Shown: piece after piece, positions 1 to 10,200 of the stretch
Position numbering within the stretch: the first letter of the stretch is position 1
Layout: each line of letters starts with the position of its first letter
Assembly (NCBI GenBank): GCA_030549175.1
Contig: JAUKUA010000004.1
Coordinates: forward strand, 3,410,001-3,474,000
DNA from: Lasiosphaeris hirsuta
Lineage: Eukaryota; Ascomycota; Sordariomycetes; Sordariales; Lasiosphaeriaceae
Reading direction: 5' to 3'
DNA length: 64,000 nt
The notes under the pieces: model-generated
Told to the model about the DNA's origin: nothing
Seen by the model: only the letters and a program-made list of their open reading frames with translations
Databases searched by the model: none
Position numbers and translations under genes: made by a program

Positions 1-926
1 CCGAGGTTCTAGCCGAACTAGTGCAGACGCATACGGACACTATTCCTATCCTTGCACGAGGCTTTCTCGAGTGTCGCAAGTATATCTCAGCCGCCGAGGT
101 CACGCGCTTCCTCGATGAGCACCTGCGAGCCCGTATAGGTACTCGCCTTGTCGCCGAGCAGCACATCGCTCTGCACTTCAGCAGCACGCCACACTTCGAC
201 CCGGGCGCCAGCCCGACGCCGTGTCCCGAGCACCCCAACTATATTGGTGTTATCAACACCGCCCTTCGTCCCGCCACAACCATTGACTCGTGCGGCGGCT
301 TTGTAGCAGACATATGTGAGCTTCAATACGGCGTGCGCCCTCAATGGGTCATCAACGGGTCGCCCGACACGACCTTCGCCTTTGTCCCCATGCATCTCGA
401 GTATATTGTAACCGAGTTGCTGAAGAATGCCTTCCGTGCCACCGTCGAGAACGGCATGAGCCGCGAGCCCATCGCCATCACGATTGCCCCCCAACCCCCT
501 GACACCATCCCACACAATGGCAGTGTATCCACCGAATCCCGCCTTGACCCGCCCAACCAGGAACGGGGTGTTTTTGGAAAAGATTACATCGCCCCCCTAG
601 ACGACAACGCCCCTGGCGTGACAATCCGCATCCGTGACCGCGGCGGCGGTATCAATCCCGATGTACTGCCGCACATATGGGGATACTCATTCACAACATT
701 CGCAGAAGATGACGTGCCGGGCGGTGGCGGTTCGAACAGCGACGATGCACTCGGTGTCATTTCAGCTGCGAGTAGCGGTAGCAGCTCAATCGCTGGCCTC
801 GGGTACGGACTCCCGCTGAGCAGGGCATATGCTGAGTACTTTGGGGGCGGCATTGCGGTGCAGAGTTTATATGGGTGGGGAACAGATGTATATCTGAGGT
901 TGAAGGGGATTGGCAAGATTGAGTAG
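1..926 (+). CDS. Mitochondrial pyruvate/branched-chain ketoacid dehydrogenase kinase, 3' part
   Basis: The last ~308 codons of a PDK/BCKDK-family kinase. The frame is open from base 3 and ends at the TAG at 924-926; the 5' part lies outside the window. Family members sit in the mitochondrial matrix and phosphorylate E1-alpha of pyruvate or branched-chain 2-oxoacid dehydrogenase, switching it off. Visible motifs are HTDTIPILARGFLECRKY in the helical domain, then a GHKL ATPase domain with the N-box ELLKNAFRAT (about 411-440), the G1 box DRGGGI (about 636-653) and the G2 box GLGYGLPLSR (about 796-825). Between G1 and G2 the ATP lid carries a Gly/Ser/Asp-rich insert, and another low-complexity insert precedes G1; both are longer than in animal PDKs. 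Whether it acts on pyruvate or branched-chain dehydrogenase cannot be decided from this part. No intron is needed in the visible portion. Confidence 0.88.
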   Translation, partial: EVLAELVQTHTDTIPILARGFLECRKYISAAEVTRFLDEHLRARIGTRLVAEQHIALHFSSTPHFDPGASPTPCPEHPNYIGVINTALRPATTIDSCGGFVADICELQYGVRPQWVINGSPDTTFAFVPMHLEYIVTELLKNAFRATVENGMSREPIAITIAPQPPDTIPHNGSVSTESRLDPPNQERGVFGKDYIAPLDDNAPGVTIRIRDRGGGINPDVLPHIWGYSFTTFAEDDVPGGGGSNSDDALGVISAASSGSSSIAGLGYGLPLSRAYAEYFGGGIAVQSLYGWGTDVYLRLKGIGKIE

Positions 927-1580
927 GACTCTAATGACCACGAGCAGACGTGAGGTTACTTTTGTGCTTTGGTAGGGTGCTCGGTGTGGGTCATCGGTAT
1001 AAGGGGTAAATATTTTATGATGGGGAGAGGTACTCGGGAAGAGAGCCAGAGGACAGCGATTGTGTAACTTGATTATATTTAGCGGTTCATACATGAAAGT
1101 GTGCTGTTTAGGTTGGCAGCCATACCAGGAAATGGACTAAAACTGAACATAAAACCTCGGAGTTAAACACAGTTCTACCACTAGAGCCTTGCACATTTGC
1201 TATGTAGTAGGTCTTTATAGCCACACACGAGTGGGTATCGCTTAAGGCCCGTGGACTGTCCGTGTGTTCAATATATTTAAGCCCTTTGCCGTGATGCTGA
1301 AGACACTCTTACTATAAGCGTGGCAAACCAAACTGGCTCTCGCCCTTCTGGAGGGTTTACACCAACCCCCATTATATAGACCGTGCCCCCGAACCAATTT
1401 ACCACATACGACCATAGGTACAGCTCAGCATGCCAACGCCCCCCCCCCCCCCGCCCCCCCAATACCACGGCAGCCAAATGACACGCCATACCACGTGCCA
1501 AAACAATAGTTAACAGTAGATGGCATCACCTAAATATTCTATTCCATACGAGTATCCTTACTCTCCGTGTAACCATCCCA
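927..1580. other. Intergenic region between convergent genes
   Basis: Carries the 3' ends of the kinase gene (+) and the MFS gene (-). It contains a 15-nt match to the 5' end of fungal 5S rRNA (1404-1418) and a broken poly(C) tract: 14 C at 1439-1452, one G, then 7 C to 1460. No coding capacity is convincing. Confidence 0.6.
1404..1418 (+). pseudogene. Possible truncated 5S rRNA fragment
   Basis: The 15 bases ACATACGACCATAGG equal the conserved 5' terminus of filamentous-ascomycete 5S rRNA as I remember it. Similarity stops at once afterwards: the internal control region and the 3' terminus are absent from the following 120 bases. In this group 5S genes are dispersed single copies and fragments are known, so a remnant is the simplest reading. 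Chance is not excluded. Confidence 0.35.
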
Positions 1581-3484
1581 TCATAACATATACCTAAACC
1601 CTGCCCCTTCCTTCCTCCCTCCAGTCCCAACCAGCGCAATCCCTTCCTCTTCACCTCCGGTAATCCCTTCACTCTCTTCCAACGCCCTATTCAACCTTCT
1701 CAAATACCATCTCAAACCCCCGGCGAGCACGACCACTCCCAACATGGCCGCCGCGCAAGCCGTCATACCCCTTGTATAATATGACCCCTCCTTATCTGGG
1801 TACAACCTTGTCCCGACAAGCGGTCCGCATTGCCCAACCGCCTGCAGCAACGCAAATCCACCCCCCTGTCTCGCCTCTCCCCTTTGGTTATTGATGCTCC
1901 ACGCAATCGTCAGCACCACGACATTAAAAAACCCGATCGCAGCCGGGTACACCGCCATATAGCGGACCCAGCTCCCAGGCGCAAGACGCAGCCACTGCGA
2001 GGACGCAAGGACTGCATACCCGACTGCCGAGGCAGCAGCGTGGCCCAAGAGGAGCGGAGAGCGAGCACCCATGACGTCGCTGGCGTGGGCGGTCGCGAGG
2101 ACGATGAGGAAGGAAGCGAAGTAGGGAGGGGCGGCGAGAGCCTGCGCAGAGATGGGGGTATGGCCCATGGCTGTGAGGATGGTTGGGAGGAAGACGGGTA
2201 AGGAGGAGTAAGCCATGTTGGTGAGAAAGAAAATGCAAGCCGTGAGCCAGGCGACAGGGTCTGCAAAGACGGCGAGGGTGTCGCGGATTTTGAGAGCGCT
2301 GGATGGGGACGCTTTGGAGCTGCCGTGGGGTGGTGGCGGTTGCTCGCGACGGAGGCGGAGGCGAGCGACCTTTTTCTCGCGCAGGCTGAGGTAGGATGCC
2401 GTCTGCGGGGAGTCAGGGACAATATGCCATGCAATGGCGGCGACGAGAACGGAAGGGAAACCCTCGACGAGGAAGAGTAGACGCCACGGGGCGATGGGGC
2501 CCGACTCGCCGAGCTTCATGATGAGCCAAGCCAGCGAGGATGCAAATGTCGTGGCGAGGGGAGCGGCGGAGATAAACATGGCCGTTCGAAACGCCAGCTC
2601 ATTCCGCTTGAAAAAGAAGGACAAGTAGAACGGAACTCCGGTGAAGCCAGCCTCCCCTATTCCCAGCATTGCTCGCAAGAATATGAGCATGGGATAATTC
2701 ACGGCGACTGCCTGCAGCGACGCGGTCAAGCCCCACGTGAGCACCAGGACCGAGACGTAGATATGTGCAGGTATGATCTTCCACAACAGGGCCATCCACT
2801 CGAATGTGATATAGGTGATGTAGAAGGCTGTCAGAGCCCACTCGTACAATGCGCTGTCCCTCCCGGGCCCCGAGTGCAGGTCATCGTCCATACCCGCGAT
2901 GCGGGCATTCCCGATATCTAAACCAGTTAGCCCGAATTAGCATCCCACTCGGACATACGTAGCTTAGAGGGGGCCCAAAACATACTTGACCGGTCCAAGA
3001 AACTTAGCATATACAACAACGCTAGAAACACAACCAACCTCTTATCAAACTTGCGCACTACCGCTTTCTCTTCGTCGGGCGTATAAAGCTGGAAGCTCGC
3101 CGCCGTTGATGTGGAGCCCCGTCTCCTCCTCCACCCCCTCCTACTACTCCCAGCGCTTTGCTGCTGCTTCACCGGCACATCCTCTTCGGATTCGTCCTCG
3201 TCGTCAGAGCCGAACACCGTCTGGTCTCCCGGCTGCCGATACCCCTTTTCCAAACCGCCACCATTCCTGTCCTGCATCTCGTACATCTCCGTATGCCTCT
3301 CAGCATGCACCTCTAGCCCGTCAAAACCATTTAGATCGTCGTCGTCATCTGAATCGTTGTCGGGCGTCATGCGGTCGCTCGTTTGTGCCGAGGACGACGG
3401 CGTAGTTTCATGCCATTGGGGAGCCGGGCCGCTAGCGGTGTTTATACCCCCGAGGGGGCCGTTCGTAGTATCGTGGGAGCTCAT
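1581..3484 (-). CDS. MFS permease, Dal5-like anion:cation symporter family
   Basis: Two exons, 3484-2986 and 2917-1581, joined across a 68-nt intron (GTATGT...TTTAG); the junction reads SFLDRS-N-IGNARIAG, a canonical MFS helix 1 to loop 1 transition. The product is 611 residues. The family imports small organic anions such as allantoate, nicotinate, pantothenate or biotin precursors at the plasma membrane; the substrate here cannot be told. Family signs are LDRSNIGNAR, GIGEAGFTGVPFYLSFFFK after helix 4, and a late GQCGPLVGTRLYP. About 12 hydrophobic helices are visible. The unusual part is a ~140-residue hydrophilic N-terminus with a DNDSDDDDD run and a SGSDDEDESEED-like acidic patch, about 70-80 residues longer than usual, followed by a basic RRGWRRRRG patch. 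It ends convergently with the kinase gene. Confidence 0.85.
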
Positions 3485-4833
3485 GGCGGCATGGTAAGAG
3501 TGCCCGGCCGGTCGTCCGACAGTCAGGTTCCGCGGTGCAGTGGTCTAAACCAGGCTAATGGCTCAGCAGTCAATTGGGCTCCGTCGGTACCGGAGCAGCG
3601 GTACGGAAGCAAGACTAAAAAATGGGTCCAATCACCAAACAAAATATAAACCATAGACTGGGGAGAAGAAAGAGATGTCGAGGTACGCTGGTGAATGTCC
3701 ACGGTTGCCCCGCGGCTTTGGTCCAGCAATCACGTCAACGCGTACGACATAAAGTACTTTGGCAACAGCCGCCTGGCGGCTCAACGTCTGGGGACGGCAG
3801 GGGAGTGGGGCGGACTAACAATACACCATCTGATGCCAAGCGTTAGCCTGCTTCCGTGCTCAAGCCACAGTCACGCCAAAATGTAATTGAGTTCAAGGGG
3901 CGGCCTGGTGTAAAGGTGACTTAACACTTCAAAATAGTTGTACAACTTATGCTACTTCATCTCAACTCACGAGCTCATTACCATACATCAGGACGACATT
4001 CATTTAATTTCAAGTCCAGGTCCGGTTTCTCCATTTCTATGCTGCGATATGTTCTTGAACATTATACAACAAAGTAATATGGCGAAGTTCCTGTAAATCG
4101 TCTTTTAATGGGTTTCACATAGCCAACGCCATTCTTAGATCCGCCAGATAAACAAAGATAGAAAAAGATGGCGCAAAATCTAAGCAGACATGGGCACATC
4201 TAACTCTCTCTTCTCGGAGCCTCTAGATCGCCTAAATCCAGTAGAAGCCTTTTGCCCGGCGGATCCAAGTGCCTCCCCTCTCATCGCCTTTAATCCTTTC
4301 CTTCTTCCTTTTGCTGCCACATCATGCAACCATCATCCCCTTCTTAAAACGCTCGTGTCGCATCGCAAACAACACATGCAAGAGCGCTCTGCTCTTGCTC
4401 CCGGCTTCCGCAAACAAGATAATTAATAATAAAAATACCCGGTCGCCAAACCGCGGCCAGCAAAAGGTGGGCCGCGAGTCTTTATTGGTGCCCAGGGTGG
4501 GTAATAGCACGGCAAGGCGCTTCACAGCAAGCCAAGTCCGCCACAAGAAGATTATTTAAGACAAGCAGAAAGGTAAAAGGAAAATCAAAAGGGTGAGTTG
4601 GCCAGATCGGCGAGGCGGGCCCCGTCGTCAGCTTGATGGGAGTGGTTGGTTGGATTTCGGCTTGGTTTGGTCGGTGGAATGGGATTGTTGGTCGGCGGGT
4701 CAACCCCAACATGGAAAAAAGCAGGGTGTCTCGAGTAGAACAAGATAGACCACCCGAAGGGTATCGAAGCATAAAAAAGAAGAGTCGTGGGGAGAGTCAG
4801 AGAGAGGAAACGTCGCCATGAAAAAAGTCGTAA
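3485..4833. other. Intergenic region: MFS gene promoter and msb2 3' flank
   Basis: Upstream region of the MFS permease gene (leftward) and downstream flank of the mucin gene (leftward). It is AT-richer from 3880 to 4460. No gene, tRNA or clear repeat was recognised. Confidence 0.5.
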
Positions 4834-7257
4834 TTAGTTCCAGCCGAGGGAATTCTCCGCAGCAACTGGCGCCGAGATGTACTGCGTCCGTGACGAGTTG
4901 TTCATGCCGCTCCTGCCACTGCCGTGACTGTCTCGCCCACCTGCCACTCCTCCATAGCTGCCAGTAAAGTCTCTGCTCAGCAACGCGCCTCCCATCGCGC
5001 CTTCTCTTTCTGCGCTTCCTCCCATCAGAGCCGGGCTGCTACGTGCTGTTTGCTGCATATCGGATGGGTTGCTGAGCGAGCTGGCCCGTCGGTGTGCTTG
5101 CTTCTTCCTCTTGTATCGCCGAGCAAGAACGAACATGGCAGCACCATAAGCGGCTGCCACAACGACAGCGCCGCTAACGATCCCTGCTGTAGTACCCTGC
5201 TGGCTTGAGCTCTTAGTATTGGATCCATCGTTGGAGAACGGATCACCGTTGGGGGCATTTCCTCCAGGCGTCGCCGTCCCTCCGTTGCCACCCGATCCTG
5301 TGCCGTCGCCCGGATACGAGCCGATGGTGATGTCGATAGCCGGGTTGATCTGCTTAGTGAGGTTGTAGATGATCTGCTCGGGATTGTTGTACAGGGCTGA
5401 GCTTGGCATCTTGATGTCCATCCGCAAAGTCTCCACCATACTGGCCGGGTACGTGACAATGGCAAGAGTCGAAATATAGCCCATTGACGATGTGGTATCC
5501 AACGGAACCAGCTTTCGCATCTGGATCTTATTTTCGTCCACTCCTTCCGGATAACCTAAAGGATAGCCCAGCGCTTCCGGGAGCAGCCGGAAAATCTGGG
5601 CTGCAGCTTTCGCATTATTGACTACGAATGGGTAGTTAAACCCTTCGAGCAACCCAATCTGGATCATAATCGTGTCCTCAGGCGGCGGTTCCAATCCTGT
5701 GTCGGGAGTGATGGCTTTCGGAAGGGCTGTGGGGATGCCAGTTGCGGTGGTAGGAGCCAAGCCACCCCCTGCTGTCGTGGAAGTCGGGTCCACAAGGATG
5801 GTCGTGGGCAGCCATGAATTTGAGTTAGTGACAGTGCCTGTAGCTGAGATAGCCGTGTCAGTTCCAGTGGGCTCGATCGTGCTAGTCGGGTCTGGCAGAG
5901 TCGCATTGCCGGTAGGCTCTGTAACATTTCCAATTGTAGTCGGGATCGTTGACTGAGGAAGTTGCGTTGTGGGGGCCGACGTGGGCTGCGAAACGGTTGG
6001 GCCATCGGTGGAGGACGGCTCAGTCACGGGCGTGCTCCCTGGCGGCACGCTGGTTGTGCTATTTCCAGCCGGGGGTAGTGGTTCCAAGGTAGATGATACA
6101 CCAGGGGGCGTTGAACCCGTCCCTGAGACCGTCCCCGAAGGTGTTATACCGGGGGGCTGACTTGTCGAGGCTCCAACAGGCTCCGAGGTTACTGTCGGGG
6201 TATCGACCGGGGGGGTACTTGTCGCAGGAGCTGTGCCTTCAACCGATGTGTTTGGGATTGTCACGTCACCCGTTCCTGTTCCTGTTCCGCTTCCAGCAAT
6301 GCTTGTGACAATGGAAACGACATCGCTCAAGATAGAGGTAACCGGGCCGAGGATGTCGGTCGTGGTTGGCTGAGCGGCGGGTGTGGAAGACGTGACAATA
6401 CCGGTAGGCGCAATGACAATGCCCGTAGAGCTGATGGGTACCGTCGGGGCCTCAGACACAACAATATCAGATGTCGTAGGCGCGGCGCTCGGGGTTGGCT
6501 CAGGCTTGGTCTCGATTGGCGGTTCTGATGTTGGGGCGCCCGTGCCACTTACAACGCGAGTGGTGGGTGAGACAATGACCGAGGGAATCGTGCCTGATGA
6601 CGCAACTCCTCCCGTTCCTGACACGATAGGTTCCGTGGTCGGTACCGTGGTCGGCTCGGGGGTGGGCACAACGCTAGGCAGGGTACTTGGCAGGATGCTA
6701 GGCAAGACGCTAGGCAAGACGCTCGGCGAGACGCTGGGCAAGACGCTGGGCAAGACGCTGGGCAAGACGCTGGGCAAGATGCTGGGCAAGACACTCGGCA
6801 GGATGCTAGGCAGGACGCTGGGCAAGACGCTCGGAATCAAACCGGGCTTCGAGCTTGGTGTAGCAGAGGTCGGCGGGCCCGATGCGGGAGTCGAGACGAG
6901 CTCATCGTCTGGGGCGCTTGACTTGCCTAGAGTCGGATTGGAACTGGGGCTGGAAGGAGGCACGAAAATGGTGCTTGAGATCACGATGGTGGTAATATCA
7001 AGGGCATTGGTGATGTCGGAAACGGTCGGTACGAGGCTTGACTCCTGTCTCTTGTCTGTTTTGCTCGAGTCGTCGTCGCTCGTCCCAAGTACTGTCGAAG
7101 GAACAGCAGAGATAACTGCGGCCGACGTAATTGTGATGTTCGAGAATTGACGTTTAACCTGACGCGGATAATAGATCCTCCTTCCTTCTCCATCTTGCTG
7201 GCCGGCCACAGACGAGGCCGCCACAAGAGCGGCGACCACAAATGAGGTCGTGCGCAT
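4834..7257 (-). CDS. MSB2: Msb2-type signalling mucin
   Basis: One uninterrupted 807-residue frame. Order: signal peptide (~1-19, FVVAALVAASSVAG then QQ); a long Ser/Thr/Pro-rich mucin region (~30-520); a tandem LPSVLPSILPSV-type repeat (~141-195); a conserved extracellular domain (~530-647) with AAAQIFRLLPEALGYPLGYP and SSALYNNPEQIIYNLTKQINP; one membrane helix (~686-708); a basic stop-transfer RRYKRKK; and a ~98-residue tail ending AAENSLGWN. The membrane-proximal domain and the C-terminal motif match fungal Msb2/MsbA. These are heavily O-glycosylated plasma-membrane sensors. Shedding of the mucin domain activates Cdc42 and a MAPK cascade (Kss1/Pmk1 type), controlling filamentation, wall stress and, in pathogens, host penetration. 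The repeat length probably varies between strains. Confidence 0.85.
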   Translation of the reverse strand: MRTTSFVVAALVAASSVAGQQDGEGRRIYYPRQVKRQFSNITITSAAVISAVPSTVLGTSDDDSSKTDKRQESSLVPTVSDITNALDITTIVISSTIFVPPSSPSSNPTLGKSSAPDDELVSTPASGPPTSATPSSKPGLIPSVLPSVLPSILPSVLPSILPSVLPSVLPSVLPSVSPSVLPSVLPSILPSTLPSVVPTPEPTTVPTTEPIVSGTGGVASSGTIPSVIVSPTTRVVSGTGAPTSEPPIETKPEPTPSAAPTTSDIVVSEAPTVPISSTGIVIAPTGIVTSSTPAAQPTTTDILGPVTSILSDVVSIVTSIAGSGTGTGTGDVTIPNTSVEGTAPATSTPPVDTPTVTSEPVGASTSQPPGITPSGTVSGTGSTPPGVSSTLEPLPPAGNSTTSVPPGSTPVTEPSSTDGPTVSQPTSAPTTQLPQSTIPTTIGNVTEPTGNATLPDPTSTIEPTGTDTAISATGTVTNSNSWLPTTILVDPTSTTAGGGLAPTTATGIPTALPKAITPDTGLEPPPEDTIMIQIGLLEGFNYPFVVNNAKAAAQIFRLLPEALGYPLGYPEGVDENKIQMRKLVPLDTTSSMGYISTLAIVTYPASMVETLRMDIKMPSSALYNNPEQIIYNLTKQINPAIDITIGSYPGDGTGSGGNGGTATPGGNAPNGDPFSNDGSNTKSSSQQGTTAGIVSGAVVVAAAYGAAMFVLARRYKRKKQAHRRASSLSNPSDMQQTARSSPALMGGSAEREGAMGGALLSRDFTGSYGGVAGGRDSHGSGRSGMNNSSRTQYISAPVAAENSLGWN
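6671..6834 (-). repeat. 12-bp coding minisatellite in msb2
   Basis: About 13-14 copies of a 12-bp unit (plus strand close to CTGGGCAAGACG), diverged at single positions. Read on the minus strand they encode alternating LPSV/LPSI tetrapeptides. The unit length is a multiple of three, so copy-number change keeps the frame. Confidence 0.9.
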
Positions 7258-10200
7258 TATTCTCTTTAATCGTTATTCGGCATGCGTTCTTGGCTAGTCG
7301 AATGGTATTAAAAAGTACTGCTAGATGGTTGAAGCCGAAGTCAAATCACGGTAGGGAGTAGTAGATCTGGTGAGACTCGGCGTCAGCGCCTCTGTGGGCA
7401 GTAGCGACGTGGAAGCAAACAACTCACTTTGCCAGGGAATGTTTGTAACGAATGTACTTGACAGAGATGTCAACGAGCGTGGTCTACAAATGACGGCCCA
7501 AGTCAGCAAAGTACAACAGTCGTTCCACCTTGACCTCGAGTCCTGTTCTTGTCGCGCATGAATGATCCACACGATCGGCTGAGTAGGCGGGAGGGTGGAC
7601 CTGGCCCACCGCGAGGCCCTTTTCCGTGCCATTTGCGAGCCGTTTCTCTCTCCCCGCGCAAATCCGGACATTACTCACAATTGAGTAGAAACTCTAGTTT
7701 TGGTTGTTGTTTAAATGAGCGACGCGACGAAAAATCGTCAGCTAAAAGGCGGCCGAGGTTCCTTCACTTTGTGTGTCGGGGGTTGGCGTCCACGATGTCA
7801 TATCCTCCAGGCGAGCATCGGGATTGCGCAGACCCTCCTGAGGTCTTATCGGGTAAAATAGCGGGTGGCCGAAGAAGGAAAAAAAAAACCGAAGATGTCA
7901 ACGGGAGGCGAGTCGTGATGGCGTTCAAAGGACGACGTCGCCAACGAAGAGGATTGACGGGGATGGGGATGGCAATGGGCGGCGGAGGAAAGGAAAAAGG
8001 AGAGGTGTGAAAGGTCAAAGACGGGTCGAGGCGTGAACGAGTGGCAGCACAAAGGACCGAAGAACAGCAGAAACAAGCCCAGGGCAGTCCAGGGACACAC
8101 CAGGGATGCCAGGGACGGGCAGGGAACGAGCAAGAACGGACAGGGGAAGTTGGAAATGGAAGGGGAACGGGGCGGAGTGCTGCAAGGAGGGTGTGAGAGC
8201 AGCGATGCGTGCGATTGAACGCCGCCGCGGGATATTACACGAGCCAGGGCAGCCCAGTTGAACCTCGTGTGCTGAAAGCCCGGTCCCTGGGGACCGTTAG
8301 ATAACCGAGTATTTGTGGCCCAAAAGTGTGTGTGACACAACCTGGGGTCTAACAGCAAAAAAACGGAGGCCCTGGAGGATTGAGGGGCGGCCGTGGCACC
8401 TGGGCACCCAGGTGAACCGCACAGATGCGGGCCTGGGGGGTAAAATCAATAATGGATGGTTTCTCTTGGCTCACTTTGTTGCGACAATTGCGCATTTTCA
8501 TTCTATCTCGTCTATACATACGACGTATCGACGCTCTCTTTGATCGTGATAAAGAATGAGCGGAGTTTCGTCCAAGATGGCCAGCCTAGTCCTGGCATGG
8601 GTGAATTGGATGCTGAGTGGATGAACGGATCACTGGCTCAGCCAGGCACCTTGAGCCGCCAGGGCTCCTCCACCTGCCCACCTCGCAGGCACGAGCGGCC
8701 GTTAGTGGGCGGATCGGGGCTGCAAACCTGGGGGGACGGCGTGTTTAAGATTACGGTGCCATCGAAAGGGGCAAGTGCTTAAGAAAGCAATCGGTGGCGC
8801 ACGGTCCGGGGCCTAAATATGGTAGTGGCCGTAGCCGCTACCTTGTCTGTGCCTAGATGATGCCACTTTGCTCAGGTACCCTGAACTCTGTAGGCAGGAA
8901 TCAAGGAGTGACCCACCGAAGGGGGGCTGTCAAGGAGGCTGAGGGACGCAATTGGCCCAGTCGACGTTTGTGCGACCACGACGGGCAATTTCTCAGTCCT
9001 ACAACGTACCCCCAGGTGTGGATATTTCATCGCGCGAAAACACTCAGGCCTGTCGTGCCCTGTTGAACCCGTTCAGTTTCCCAGCTCCTCCACACCAAAT
9101 TGAAACAGGAAAACGCCAGCCGCCATCGCGCGCCCTGGCGTTCAGACGCTTTGCCCACCCGACGGCGCCACTATGCCCGCAATTCGCTTCCGGTCCTCGA
9201 AGAGAGATCGTGGATCTCGGAGCGGCGCCTCTGAAGAAAGAAAGAAAGAAACAAAGAAAAACGATTCAAGACAGGCCGACACGTGTGTTACACGGGCCTA
9301 CGGGATAGCGCATCGAGCTGCCAGGGCGCTCTATTGATGCCGTACATGCGCAGCATGCATCAAAACCTCAGGTCGCCCTGTCATTGCTGCAATTGCTGCC
9401 ACTGCTGCAGTCGCTGCCGAGAATCTCCTACCCATCGCCGCCATTACTGCAATCGCCATGCAAACATCGCCCGCCCGCCCGCCGGCCGCCGGGAGAGCAT
9501 CGCGTTCTCGCTTCCTCCTCTGCCCCCATCCGTCGAGTCCCCGCCCGACATTGTGTCTGTGGCGTCTGCTGTGTCCGTTGAATGCCCATGGTGGGTGCAG
9601 CGAGCTTACGTACTTTGGCCACTTCAAGGGCATTCCAGGCCCGCTCCCAGCCCGCCACAGCCTCGCTGGTAAGGAAATGGTAAATGCCAGCAACTGCCAA
9701 CATGCCAGCTTTGTGCCGCCGGTGGATTCTGCCCGTGGCGGGAAAGACAAAGACATAGGCAGAATGAGGGGTGAGTGAGGTGGGTGTCGTCAAAAGATCG
9801 TCCAAGACCTCGACCCCTCCTTCCGCTTGGTGGATCCGAGGTTTGTGTTGATGACCCGAATATTAATTAATCAAGTTAATATATTCGAGCCTCTCACGTC
9901 CTGCTCTCTGCTGCAGCGCACCAACATATGACAGTCATATTATAGGCTGCCGAGCAGTAAGATCGGAATTCGAGCTGCACGCTGCATCCTGGAGGCTGGA
10001 ACGCTCCGTTCATCGTCAACTAAACGGCACATGGGCGACATCTCAAACGGCCCCGTCTGCTCAGTTCCCAGTTTTCCGCTCATGCCAAATGCGCAGACAT
10101 GGGCCTGTCCTGGCTAGAATATGGATGGATGCTTGAGTTAAACAAATTTATCTCCACAGTTCTATCACCAGGCATAAAGGTTGAGGTTCGGGTTCTGGAA

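Noticed and set aside
3520..3610. tRNA-like string (GCAGTGGTCTAAACC...GGTACC)
   Set aside because: No acceptor, D-arm or TPsiC arm can be folded from it and no B-box of GGTTCRANTCC form follows. I found no credible tRNA in the window, although an automated scan would be decisive.
6383..7150. 255-codon open frame on the plus strand opposite msb2
   Set aside because: It is the antisense of the 12-bp repeat and mucin region; repeats of a multiple of three open several frames at once. The minus-strand product has a signal peptide, a conserved domain and a membrane helix.
7846..8358. 170-codon minus-strand frame upstream of msb2
   Set aside because: Pro/Ser/Phe-rich with no recognisable motif; it is the complement of a purine-rich promoter stretch.
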